Positions 1 to 6,854 of a stretch of 12,563 nt of DNA are shown here, in pieces (the first letter of the stretch is position 1; the number at the start of each line of letters is the position of its first letter). The stretch is from DASYUM01 sp036001225. Lineage in GTDB: Bacteria; Methylomirabilota; Methylomirabilia; Rokubacteriales; DASRDR01. The DNA lies in contig DASYUM010000194.1 in NCBI GenBank assembly GCA_036001225.1, positions 1 to 12,563 of the forward strand, in the 5' to 3' direction. Below the pieces are notes generated by a model that saw nothing but the letters and a program-made list of their open reading frames with translations, ran no database searches and was not told the DNA's origin. The translations under genes were made by a program, and so were the position numbers.

Positions 1-11
1 TGGGGGAGGCC

Positions 12-40
12 TCGGAGGGGGCCGTCGAGGCCCCCTCCGA
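12..40 (-). terminator. Long perfect hairpin just after the yihY-like stop codon
   Basis: Arms tcggagggggcc (12-23) and ggccccctccga (29-40) are perfectly complementary over 12 bp around a 5-nt loop. The hairpin begins 4 nt beyond the minus-strand stop codon at 45-47. No T-run follows it on the minus strand, so it would be a U-less terminator or mRNA 3'-end stabiliser rather than a classical intrinsic terminator. Its bases 13-40 recur identically after xerC at 5880-5907. Confidence 0.6.
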
Positions 41-44
41 CAAT

Positions 45-1016
45 CTAGCCGGCCTGGCGGCGGTCGGCCGGCGCTTCGAGCTCCCCGGCGGCCTTGGCCT
101 CCGGATTACCGCGCCGGGCGGCGGCGTTCTCGATCTCGGAGTTGATCTCGGCGCCGACGAGGAGGACCAGGCTCGAGACGTAGAACCAGAGGAGGAGCAG
201 GATCACGCCGCCGATCGAGCCGTAGGTCGCGTTGTAGTTGCCGAAGTAGCGGACGTAGAGCCGGAGGCCGCTGGAGGCGGCCAGCCAGACGACCAGGACG
301 AAGACCGAGCCGGGCGTGACCCACTTCCAGTGCTGCTGGGCGGCCGGCGCGAAATAGTAGACGAGGGCGATCCCGGTGAGGGCGAAGCAGATCACCACCG
401 GCCAGCTCGCGATGTTCCAGACCTCGGTGAAGAGCCAGCCCAGCCCCAGCCAGCCGGCCACGATCTCACCGATCTTGGGGCCGAAGACGAGGAGCACCAT
501 GGCCGTCACCACGAAGAGCGAGAAGCCGATCGTCAGGACGACGGAAAGCAACCGGCGCGTCCACCACGGCCGGGGGTCTTCGACTTCGTAGGCCGCGTTG
601 AGCGCGTTCATCATGGAGCCCATGGCGGCCGAGGCCGCCCACAGCGCGGCCACCGCCCCGATGGAGAGCACGCCGCGGCCGGCGCCCCGCACGACCTCGG
701 CCAGCGTCTTGTTGATGAGGGACGCCGCGTCCTCGGGAAGGACGTCGGCCACGTAGCCCATGAACTTCACCATCAGCTCGGGCGAGGGAACGAGGCCGAT
801 CAGCGCGGTGAGGAAGAGGAGGCCGGGGAAGAGGGCGAACAGGAAGTAGTAGGAGAGCGCGGCCGCTCGATCCGGCAGCTCGTCGGCCCACACCTCGGCG
901 TACACGCGGCGGGCGAGCTGGGTCACGGAAAGGCCGCCGAGCCGCCACGGTGAGATGTCGGTGGTCGGAGCCCGCCGCGGTCGGAGGCGCAGGACCGACG
1001 ACTGCGAAGACGCCAT
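45..1016 (-). CDS. YihY/BrkB-family inner-membrane protein
   Basis: This 323-residue protein belongs to the YihY/virulence factor BrkB family, formerly mis-annotated as ribonuclease BN; its molecular role is not settled. About six membrane helices are visible, near residues 52-75, 114-134, 156-179, 201-222, 234-252 and 267-290. Family hallmarks are the aromatic/proline stretch YYFLFALFPGLLFL near 56-69 and the segment near 261-291 with YGSIGG, a Leu-rich helix and a final GAEIN. The N-terminus (Arg-rich) and the C-terminus (Glu/Ala/Arg-rich) look cytosolic. The ATG at 1014-1016 has only a weak upstream ribosome site. It is divergent from the DUF748 gene with 110 nt between the starts and is followed at once by a strong hairpin, so it looks like a single-gene unit. 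The family call is firm; no substrate can be inferred. Confidence 0.9.
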   Translation of the reverse strand: MASSQSSVLRLRPRRAPTTDISPWRLGGLSVTQLARRVYAEVWADELPDRAAALSYYFLFALFPGLLFLTALIGLVPSPELMVKFMGYVADVLPEDAASLINKTLAEVVRGAGRGVLSIGAVAALWAASAAMGSMMNALNAAYEVEDPRPWWTRRLLSVVLTIGFSLFVVTAMVLLVFGPKIGEIVAGWLGLGWLFTEVWNIASWPVVICFALTGIALVYYFAPAAQQHWKWVTPGSVFVLVVWLAASSGLRLYVRYFGNYNATYGSIGGVILLLLWFYVSSLVLLVGAEINSEIENAAARRGNPEAKAAGELEAPADRRQAG

Positions 1017-1126
1017 GGCTTGACGCCTGACGCGAGCAAGAACGGTACCGCCACTCGCCGTTCCCGTCGGTCGCCAGCCGAGGGCGCGACCGCCACTGGC
1101 ATCTGCTTTGCTGCTTCCGGAAGCCG
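1017..1126. promoter_or_regulatory. Divergent intergenic region between yihY-like and DUF748 genes
   Basis: This 110-nt gap must hold the start signals of both divergent genes. I see no convincing -35/-10 pair on either strand. A TTGACG at 1020-1025 on the plus strand has no good -10 at 16-19 nt. The arms aacgg (1041-1045) and ccgtt (1058-1062) form a weak inverted repeat. Confidence 0.35.
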
Positions 1127-2737
1127 ATGCGGCTCGCCTCGGCTCCGGCCCGGATTGTCCAGTTCGGCCGGCGACGGTGGATTTGGATCCTCGCCATCGC
1201 CGCCGTTCCGGTCATCCTGCTCGTCGCCGCCGACGTCCTCCTCGACGAGCCGTTGCGGCGGGTGGTCGAGCGCGACATGAACGCCCGCCTCCACGGCTAT
1301 CGGGTGACGCTCCCGGCGCTGGACTTTCGCGTCCTCGGGTTCTCGGTCGCCCTCAAGGACCTCCTCGTCCTCCAGGAGGCCCACCCCGACCCGCCGGTGG
1401 CTCGGATCCCGAAGATCGTCGCCAGCGTCCAGTGGAAGGAGCTGGTGTTCGGCCACGTGGTGGCCGACTTCCGCATCGACCGGCCGGTGGTCTACGCCAA
1501 CCTCGAGCACTTCCGCCAGGAGCAGAAGGACCCGGTGCCGATCAAGGACAAGGGGTGGCAGGACGCGCTGCAGGCCGCCTACCCGTTCAAGATCAACGAG
1601 CTGAAGATCGTCGAGGGTGAGGTCGCCTACGAGGACCGGGGCCCCTACCCGCCGCTCCGCGTGAGCCACCTCAACATCGTGGCCCGGAACATCCGGAACA
1701 TCCATTCGCGCGAGCACACCTACCCATCCGAGCTGCAGGCGACCGCGGTCGTCTTCGACTCGGGGCGGCTCGCCTTCGACGGGCACGCCGACTTCATGGC
1801 CGAGCCCCACGCCGCCTTCAAGGGGGACGTCCGGCTGGAGGAGATCACGCTCGGGTACTTCAAGCCGATCACCCAGCGCTACAACCTGACCGTGAGCAAG
1901 GGGACCTTGTCGGCCGACGGCACCGTCGAGTACGGCCACGACGGCGCGACGCTGGCTCAGCTCCGCCAGGTGACGGTGGACGGTGCGCTGATCGACTACG
2001 TCCACAGCGCCCCGACCAAGGCGGCCGAGCAGCAGACTATCCGCAAGGTCGAGGAAAAGGCCCGGCAGGTCAGCAACGCGCCCGAGACCCTGCTCCGCGT
2101 GGATCGGGCCCGCATCGTCAAGAGCACGTTCGGCTTCGTGAACGAGGCGGCCCAGCCACCCTACCGGGTGTTCATCGCCGACACCGACATCGAGGTGAAG
2201 AACCTCAGCAACCACATGACGGAAGGGATGGCGGTCGCCAGCCTGCGCGGCAAGTTCATGGGGAGCGGCGCCACCGTGGTGAACGCGACGTTCCGGCCCG
2301 AGATGGAGGGGCCCGACTTCGACCTGGCGGTCGCCATCGAGGACACCCAGATGCGGGCGATGAACGACCTCCTGCGAGCCTACGGGAAGTTCGACGTGGT
2401 GGGCGGGCTCTTCTCCTTCTACTCCGAGCTGTCGGTGAAGCACCGGCGGATCGAGGGGTACGTCAAGCCGCTCTTCCGGGACCTGAAGGTCTACGACAAG
2501 CGCCAGGACCAGGACAAGACGGCGTTCCGGAAGCTCTACGAGAGGCTGGTGGAGGGCGTCTCGAAGCTCCTGGAGAACCGGCCCCGCTCGGAGGTCGCCA
2601 CCAAGGCCGAGGTCAGCGGCAGCCTGGACGACCCCAAGACGAGCACCTGGCAGGTCATCGTCCGCCTGATCCAGAACGCCTTCTTCAAGGCGATCCTGCC
2701 CGGCTTCGACGAGCAGCTCTCCCGCCCCAAACCGTAG
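1127..2737 (+). CDS. DUF748 (AsmA-like) envelope protein
   Basis: This is a 536-residue protein of the DUF748 type, related to the AsmA/YhdP group of envelope proteins thought to span or bridge the periplasm and affect outer-membrane lipid handling. A basic N-terminus (RRR at 15-17) precedes one membrane helix at about 18-38. The rest is periplasmic and beta-rich, with the repeated 'domain...V.G.L.YVHSAP' style of the family, for example GTLSADGTVEYG and ALIDYVHSAP. A charged stretch near 480-510 is followed by the C-terminal segment with SGSLDDP and WQVIVRLIQNAFFKAILPGF, a typical end for these proteins. The ATG has a ggaag element 3 nt upstream, which is rather close. It diverges from the yihY-like gene, also an envelope protein. 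The family call is confident; the physiological role is inference. Confidence 0.85.
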   Translation: MRLASAPARIVQFGRRRWIWILAIAAVPVILLVAADVLLDEPLRRVVERDMNARLHGYRVTLPALDFRVLGFSVALKDLLVLQEAHPDPPVARIPKIVASVQWKELVFGHVVADFRIDRPVVYANLEHFRQEQKDPVPIKDKGWQDALQAAYPFKINELKIVEGEVAYEDRGPYPPLRVSHLNIVARNIRNIHSREHTYPSELQATAVVFDSGRLAFDGHADFMAEPHAAFKGDVRLEEITLGYFKPITQRYNLTVSKGTLSADGTVEYGHDGATLAQLRQVTVDGALIDYVHSAPTKAAEQQTIRKVEEKARQVSNAPETLLRVDRARIVKSTFGFVNEAAQPPYRVFIADTDIEVKNLSNHMTEGMAVASLRGKFMGSGATVVNATFRPEMEGPDFDLAVAIEDTQMRAMNDLLRAYGKFDVVGGLFSFYSELSVKHRRIEGYVKPLFRDLKVYDKRQDQDKTAFRKLYERLVEGVSKLLENRPRSEVATKAEVSGSLDDPKTSTWQVIVRLIQNAFFKAILPGFDEQLSRPKP

Positions 2738-2773
2738 CCGCAGTGCCCGGGCGGGCGGGTGACGCGGCGAACG

Positions 2774-2790
2774 GGCGCCCACCGGGCGCC
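2774..2790 (+). terminator. Hairpin downstream of DUF748
   Basis: Arms ggcgccc (2774-2780) and gggcgcc (2784-2790) pair perfectly over 7 bp with the 3-nt loop acc, 37 nt past the DUF748 stop codon. No T-run follows, so the terminator call is tentative. Confidence 0.4.
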
Positions 2791-2839
2791 AAGGTCGTGG
2801 TGGCCTGCCCGTCCACGCGCTAGGGTCGAAGCACTCCGA

Positions 2840-2858
2840 GCGCGGGCTTTGCCCGCGC
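2840..2858. repeat. GC hairpin with ttt loop
   Basis: Arms gcgcgggc (2840-2847) and gcccgcgc (2851-2858) pair perfectly over 8 bp around ttt. It is enclosed by a further pair of arms, ctccgag (2834-2840) and ctcggag (2874-2880). It may act as a bidirectional stop between convergent genes. Confidence 0.5.
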
Positions 2859-2874
2859 AACTCTCGGGGGCGGC

Positions 2875-2901
2875 TCGGAGGGGGGCGAAGCCCCCCTTCG
2901 A
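2875..2901 (-). terminator. Long hairpin just after the argB stop codon
   Basis: Arms tcggaggggggc (2875-2886) and gccccccttcga (2890-2901) pair over 12 bp with a single G-T mismatch around the loop gaa. The hairpin begins 3 nt past the argB stop (2905-2907). It resembles the hairpins at 12-40 and 5880-5906 in sequence, length and placement. No T-run follows on the minus strand. Confidence 0.6.
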
Positions 2902-2904
2902 AAG

Positions 2905-3783
2905 TTACAAGGTGATCTCGGTGCCGATGCCTTCCTTGGTGAAGACCTCGAGCAGGATGGCGTGCGGGATGCGGCCATCCAGGATGTGGGCCTTGGCCGT
3001 GCCCCCCGCCAGGGCCCGGAGGGCCGACTCCACCTTGGGGAGCATGCCGCCGTCGATGACGCCTTCACTGACCAGCCGCCGGGCGTCGGCTTGGGAGAGC
3101 GTCGAGATGAGCCCGCCCCCGCGCCCCTTGATGCCCTCGACGTCGGTGAGGTGAATGAGCTTCTCGGCCTTGAGCGCGGCCGCCACCTCGCCGGCGACCA
3201 GGTCGGCGTTGATGTTGTAGCTCTCCCCGCCTGGGCCCACCCCGACCGGGGCGATGACCGGGACAAAGCCGTTCTGGGTGAGGAGGTGAATCGCCTCCGG
3301 ATTGATCTCCTCGACCTCCCCCACCAGCCCGATGTCCACCGCGTCCCCGCCCTCCGTCCGGTGGGTCAGCTTGCGGGCCCGAATCAACGATCCGTCCTTG
3401 CCAGAGAGGCCGACCGCCCGCCCGCCGTGGTGATTGATGAGACCCACGATCTCCGTGTTGATCCGCCCGACGAGGACCATCTCGACGATCTCCATCGTCT
3501 CCTCGTCGGTGACGCGCATCCCCCCCACCCGCTGCGGCTTCTTGCCCAACCGCTTCATGAACGCGTCGATCTGCGGTCCGCCGCCGTGCACGATCACGGG
3601 ATTCATCCCGACGTACCGGAGCAGCACGACGTCGCGGGCGAAGTCTTCGGTCAGGTGAGGCGCTTCCATGGCCGCGCCCCCGTACTTGACGACGAGCGTC
3701 TTCCCCCAGAAGGCGCGGATGTAGGGCAGCGCCTCCATCAGGATCCCGGCCTTCTCGACCAGTCGTTCCATGGCGTCGGTCAC
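2905..3783 (-). CDS. argB: N-acetylglutamate kinase
   Basis: ArgB phosphorylates N-acetyl-L-glutamate with ATP, the second step of arginine (ornithine) biosynthesis, in the cytosol. The 292-residue length is usual. Visible motifs are K33 in VVKYGG, the glycine loop HGGGPQ (66-71), the substrate region around GLSGKDGSL (125-133), YNINADLVAG (189-198), and D244/K250 in IDGGMLPK. The N-terminal helix (MERLVEKAGILMEALPYIRAF) and the C-terminal EGIGTEI match the arginine-inhibited, hexameric form of the enzyme, so feedback inhibition by arginine is likely (inference). The GTG at 3781-3783 lies 22 nt after the hslU stop; the ATG at 3769-3771, four codons later, is an equally reasonable start because neither has a strong ribosome site. 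It is last in the hslV-hslU-argB run. Confidence 0.96.
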   Translation of the reverse strand: MTDAMERLVEKAGILMEALPYIRAFWGKTLVVKYGGAAMEAPHLTEDFARDVVLLRYVGMNPVIVHGGGPQIDAFMKRLGKKPQRVGGMRVTDEETMEIVEMVLVGRINTEIVGLINHHGGRAVGLSGKDGSLIRARKLTHRTEGGDAVDIGLVGEVEEINPEAIHLLTQNGFVPVIAPVGVGPGGESYNINADLVAGEVAAALKAEKLIHLTDVEGIKGRGGGLISTLSQADARRLVSEGVIDGGMLPKVESALRALAGGTAKAHILDGRIPHAILLEVFTKEGIGTEITL

Positions 3784-3805
3784 CGCGCCGCTCGTTGACG
3801 GGCTT

Positions 3806-5170
3806 TCAAAGGATGTAGCGGCTCAGGTCTTCGTCCTTGACGACGTCGGCGAGCCGCGCGTGGACGTACCCGGCGTCGATGGTGATCGCTTTCCCGGGCA
3901 TCTCGGGGGCCTGGAACGAGATCTCCTCCAGCACCCGCTCCAGGATCGTGTAGAGCCGCCGGGCTCCGATGTTCTCCCCCCGCTCGTTGACGCGGCTGGC
4001 CAGGTCGGCGATCGCCTCCACCGACTCGGGCAGGAACTGGAGGGTCACGCCTTCGGTGCGCAGTAGCTCGATGTACTGGGTGATGAGCGCATTCCGCGGC
4101 TCGGTCAGGATGCGGACGAAGTCGGCCCGGGTCAGCGGATCCAGCTCGACCCGGATGGGGAAGCGCCCCTGCAGCTCGGGGATGAGGTCGGCCGGCTTGG
4201 CCACGTGAAAGGCGCCGGCGGCGATGAACAGGATGTGGTCGGTCCGGACCATCCCGTATTTGGTCATGACCGTCGAGCCTTCGACGATGGGCAGAAGGTC
4301 GCGCTGGACACCCTCCCGGGAGACGTCGGGGCCATGCCCCCGCTCGCGGCCAGCGATCTTGTCCAACTCGTCGAGGAAAATGATCCCCGAGTTCTCCACC
4401 CGGCGGATCGCCTGGCCGGTGACCTCGTCCATGTCGATCAGCTTCTGAGCCTCTTCCTGAGCCAGGATCCGCTTGGCTTCGCCGACCTTCACCTTCCGCT
4501 GCTTGGTCCGCGCCGGCAGCACGTTGGAGAGCATCTCGCGGAGATTCTGGTCCATCTCGCCCATGCCGGTCGCCGAGAAGATCTCGATCATGGGCGTGGC
4601 CTGCGCCTTGACTTCCAGCTCGATCATCCGCTCGTCCAGACGCCCGGCCCGGAGCTGGCCGCGGAGCTTCTCCTGGGTGGCGGCCCGGTTCGCTTCCGGC
4701 GAGACGTCCTCCAGGCTCCCGAAGCCGACGGCGTCGCGGGGCCGGTTCCGCGGCAGCAGGAGGTCGAGCAGGCGGTCCTCGGCGGCCTGGGCCGCCTTCT
4801 CGGCGACCGCCTCGGTCATCTCGCCCTTCACCATGCTGACGGCCAGCTCGGTCAGGTCGCGGATCATGGACTCGACGTCGCGTCCGACGTAGCCGACCTC
4901 GGTGTACTTGGACGCCTCGACCTTCAGGAACGGGGCCTGGGCCAGCCGGGCCAGCCGCCGGGCGATCTCCGTCTTGCCGACCCCGGTCGGCCCGATCATG
5001 ATGATGTTCTTCGGCGCCACCTCGTCGCGCAGCTCGGCCGGCAAGTTCTGGCGGCGCCACCGGTTGCGGAGGGCGATGGCGACCGCCCGCTTGGCCCGAT
5101 CCTGGCCGATGATGTACCGATCCAGCTCGGCCACGATCTGGGCGGGGGTGAGCTGGGCGCCCGCGCTCAC
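3806..5170 (-). CDS. hslU: HslU, ATPase subunit of the HslUV protease
   Basis: HslU is the AAA+ unfoldase that recognises, unfolds and threads substrates into the HslV chamber. The 454-residue protein is complete: Walker A GPTGVGKT (60-67), pore loop GYVG (93-96), an inserted I-domain from about 108 to 240, Walker B IIFLDELD (263-270), GRFPIR with the arginine-finger region (335-340), sensor-2 IGARR (401-405), and the terminal RYIL tail that docks into HslV and activates it. The start is GTG at 5168-5170, supported by a strong gaggag ribosome site 6 nt upstream. The hslV stop is 44 nt upstream and argB follows after 22 nt, so the three are almost certainly one transcript. Confidence 0.97.
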   Translation of the reverse strand: MSAGAQLTPAQIVAELDRYIIGQDRAKRAVAIALRNRWRRQNLPAELRDEVAPKNIIMIGPTGVGKTEIARRLARLAQAPFLKVEASKYTEVGYVGRDVESMIRDLTELAVSMVKGEMTEAVAEKAAQAAEDRLLDLLLPRNRPRDAVGFGSLEDVSPEANRAATQEKLRGQLRAGRLDERMIELEVKAQATPMIEIFSATGMGEMDQNLREMLSNVLPARTKQRKVKVGEAKRILAQEEAQKLIDMDEVTGQAIRRVENSGIIFLDELDKIAGRERGHGPDVSREGVQRDLLPIVEGSTVMTKYGMVRTDHILFIAAGAFHVAKPADLIPELQGRFPIRVELDPLTRADFVRILTEPRNALITQYIELLRTEGVTLQFLPESVEAIADLASRVNERGENIGARRLYTILERVLEEISFQAPEMPGKAITIDAGYVHARLADVVKDEDLSRYIL

Positions 5171-5214
5171 GGTCGACTCCTCACCCTTCCCCTCCCCCGC
5201 GCGGGCCCGTCATC

Positions 5215-5766
5215 TCACAGCTCCTCCACCGTGACCTGGTCGTTGGTGTACACGCAGATGCCGGCCGCGATCCGCATCGCCTCGCCGACGATGGCCTTGG
5301 CGTCGAGGTCCGAGTGGCCGACCAGCGCCCGGGCGGCCGCCAGCGCGTAGGGACCGCCGGAACCGATCCCGATCAGGCCGTCGTCGGGCTCGATGACCTC
5401 GCCGGTCCCCGAGACGATGAACGAGGTGTCGGCATCGGCCACCGCCAGCAAGGCTTCCAGCTTCCTCAACACCCGGTCGGTCCGCCACTCCTTGGCCAGC
5501 TCCACCGCCGCCCGCCGCAGGTTCCCGCGATACTCCTCGAGCTTCGCCTCGAAGCGTTCGGAGAGCGTGAAGGCGTCGGCGGCCGTGCCCGCGAAGCCGG
5601 CCAGGACCCGGTCATGGTAGAGCTTGCGCACCTTGCGCGCGGTCTGCTTGACGATGGTGGTTCCGATCGACACCTGGCCGTCGCCGCCCATCGCGACCCG
5701 GCCGCGGTGGCGGACCGCGACGACGGTCGTGGCCCGGATGACGCCCGGCGGCCGGAGGCGCTTCAT
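5215..5766 (-). CDS. hslV: HslV, threonine protease subunit of HslUV
   Basis: HslV is the proteasome-like peptidase that forms a double hexamer capped by HslU. I chose the ATG at 5764-5766 because it is the last in-frame start before the catalytic threonine; this gives 183 residues. The nucleophile is Thr13 (ATTVVAV), exposed by removing a 12-residue N-terminal peptide. From Thr13 the spacing to Asp29 (GGDG), Lys45 and Ser136 (GIGSGGPY) matches Thr1, Asp17, Lys33 and Ser124 of the E. coli enzyme. AVELAKEWRTDR and LRKLEALLAVAD are strong family signatures. The reading frame stays open upstream to 5934, into xerC, but that part is low-complexity and crosses the post-xerC hairpin, so I excluded it. 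The ribosome site at 5766 is weak. Confidence 0.94.
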   Translation of the reverse strand: MKRLRPPGVIRATTVVAVRHRGRVAMGGDGQVSIGTTIVKQTARKVRKLYHDRVLAGFAGTAADAFTLSERFEAKLEEYRGNLRRAAVELAKEWRTDRVLRKLEALLAVADADTSFIVSGTGEVIEPDDGLIGIGSGGPYALAAARALVGHSDLDAKAIVGEAMRIAAGICVYTNDQVTVEEL

Positions 5767-5879
5767 GCCCCAGGAGACTGTCGGAGCAGCCGGGCGCGAT
5801 CTGGCGCCGCCCCGGCCACTCGGATTGACCGCGCGCATCGTGAGGCCAAGCCGCTCGGCGTGGGGTGGTCCGCTTCGAG

Positions 5880-5906
5880 CGGAGGGGGCCGTCGAGGCCC
5901 CCTCCG
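5880..5906 (-). terminator. Long perfect hairpin just after the xerC stop codon
   Basis: Arms cggagggggcc (5880-5890) and ggccccctccg (5896-5906) pair perfectly over 11 bp around gtcga, 2 nt past the xerC stop (5909-5911). A second small stem, tccgct (5869-5874) with agcgga (5878-5883), overlaps its left arm, so the two folds exclude each other. Bases 5880-5907 are identical to 13-40. Confidence 0.6.
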
Positions 5907-5908
5907 AT

Positions 5909-6799
5909 TTAGTTCGCCCGCGGGTGGGCCGCATCGTAGACCTTCATCAACCGGGCCGCGTTCACGTGCGTGTACTTCTGGGTCGTCCCCAGCCGGGCGT
6001 GCCCCAGCAGTTCCTGGATGAGCCGGAGGTCGGCGCCGGCGTCGAGGAGGTGGGTGGCGAAGGTGTGGCGCAGCGTGTGCGGGCTGACCCGCCGGTGGAG
6101 GCCGGCCGCCCGGGCCCGGGCGCGCACGATCCGGTGGAGGCTCCGCGCGGTGAGCCGGCCGCCGCGCTCGTTGAGGAAGAGCGGACCCGACCCGCGGGCC
6201 CGCGGCCCGAGGTAGCTCCCCAGGGCCTCCAGCGCCTTTCGCCCGACCGGCACGACCCGCTCCTTGCCGCCTTTGCCGGTCACGCGGACCATGCCTTCGC
6301 GCAGGTCCACGTCGGGCAGGTCGAGCCCGGCCAGCTCGGCGACCCGGACGCCGGTCGCGTACAGCAGCTCGACCACCGCGCGGTCGCGGGCGCCGGCCGT
6401 CGTCGAGGGAAAGGGGGCCCGGAGGAGCGCTTCCGACTCGTCGATGGGCAGGTGCGACGGCAGTCGCTTCGGCAGCCGGGGCGTCGCCAGCTCGCGGGCC
6501 GGGTTGGCCCGCGCGCGCCCCCGGCGCATCAGGAAGCGATAGAAGCTGCGGAGCGTGGCCAGGCGCCGGGCCACCGAGGTGCGGGCCAGCCCGCGCTCGT
6601 GGAGGTCGGCCAGGTACGTCCGGAGCGTCCGGGCATCGGCGTGGAGCAGGCTGCCCAGGCGGCGGGTGGCCAGAAAACGCGCGCAGTCGGCGAGGTCGGC
6701 CCGGTAGCCACGCACCGTGTGGCGGGAAGCGCCGCGCTCCACGGTAAGGTACCGGAGGAACTGTTCGACGGCCCGGTCAAACGTGCTGCCGCCCGACAC
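5909..6799 (-). CDS. xerC: Tyrosine recombinase XerC
   Basis: XerC, with XerD, resolves chromosome dimers at dif at the division septum. Starting at the GTG at 6797-6799, the protein is 296 residues, the usual size. The N-terminal SAM-like core-binding domain covers about 5-90 and the catalytic domain about 110-290. All six catalytic residues are present: R152 (ATGVRVAEL), K176 (TGKGGKE), H241 and R244 (PHTLRHTFATHLL), H267 (LLGHARL) and Y276 (QKYTHV), at spacings almost identical to E. coli XerC. The frame is open further upstream to 6955, but that would overlap topA, so I rejected the longer form. A ggggg element lies 7 nt before the GTG. Its position next to topA and hslVU supports the housekeeping XerC identity rather than a phage integrase. 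Confidence 0.93.
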   Translation of the reverse strand: MSGGSTFDRAVEQFLRYLTVERGASRHTVRGYRADLADCARFLATRRLGSLLHADARTLRTYLADLHERGLARTSVARRLATLRSFYRFLMRRGRARANPARELATPRLPKRLPSHLPIDESEALLRAPFPSTTAGARDRAVVELLYATGVRVAELAGLDLPDVDLREGMVRVTGKGGKERVVPVGRKALEALGSYLGPRARGSGPLFLNERGGRLTARSLHRIVRARARAAGLHRRVSPHTLRHTFATHLLDAGADLRLIQELLGHARLGTTQKYTHVNAARLMKVYDAAHPRAN

Positions 6800-6802
6800 G
6801 GC

Positions 6803-6817
6803 AACGCCCCCGGCGTT
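6803..6817 (-). promoter_or_regulatory. Small hairpin over the xerC ribosome site
   Basis: Arms aacgcc (6803-6808) and ggcgtt (6812-6817) pair perfectly around ccc. On the minus strand the G-rich loop and stem include the likely ribosome-binding element of xerC, so folding could lower its translation. The stem is only 6 bp and may be chance. Confidence 0.3.
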
Positions 6818-6854
6818 TACGGACCGAGTGGGGCGGCGGGAATCAGCCCGGGAT

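Larger units (their letters stand above)
2738..2904. other. Hairpin-rich spacer between convergent DUF748 and argB
   Basis: This 167-nt stretch holds no convincing gene. It contains three GC-rich hairpins in series: 2774-2790, 2840-2858 and 2875-2901. The left arm of the third also pairs with a ctccgag element at 2834-2840, giving alternative folds. Transcription converges here from both sides, so the region probably insulates the two genes. Confidence 0.6.

Noticed and set aside
923..2860. 645-codon minus-strand open frame across the DUF748 gene
   Set aside because: Antisense to a recognised protein; its Arg/Leu/Asp/Val-rich translation is the usual mirror frame of GC-rich coding DNA.
3780..5060. 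426-codon second minus-strand frame inside hslU
   Set aside because: Same-strand alternate frame, very Arg/Pro/Gly-rich; the true hslU frame has all AAA+ motifs.
5909..6799. XerC-type recombinase as an integrase of a mobile element
   Set aside because: Catalytic spacing, size and the topA/hslVU neighbourhood match housekeeping XerC; no attachment sites or phage genes are seen.
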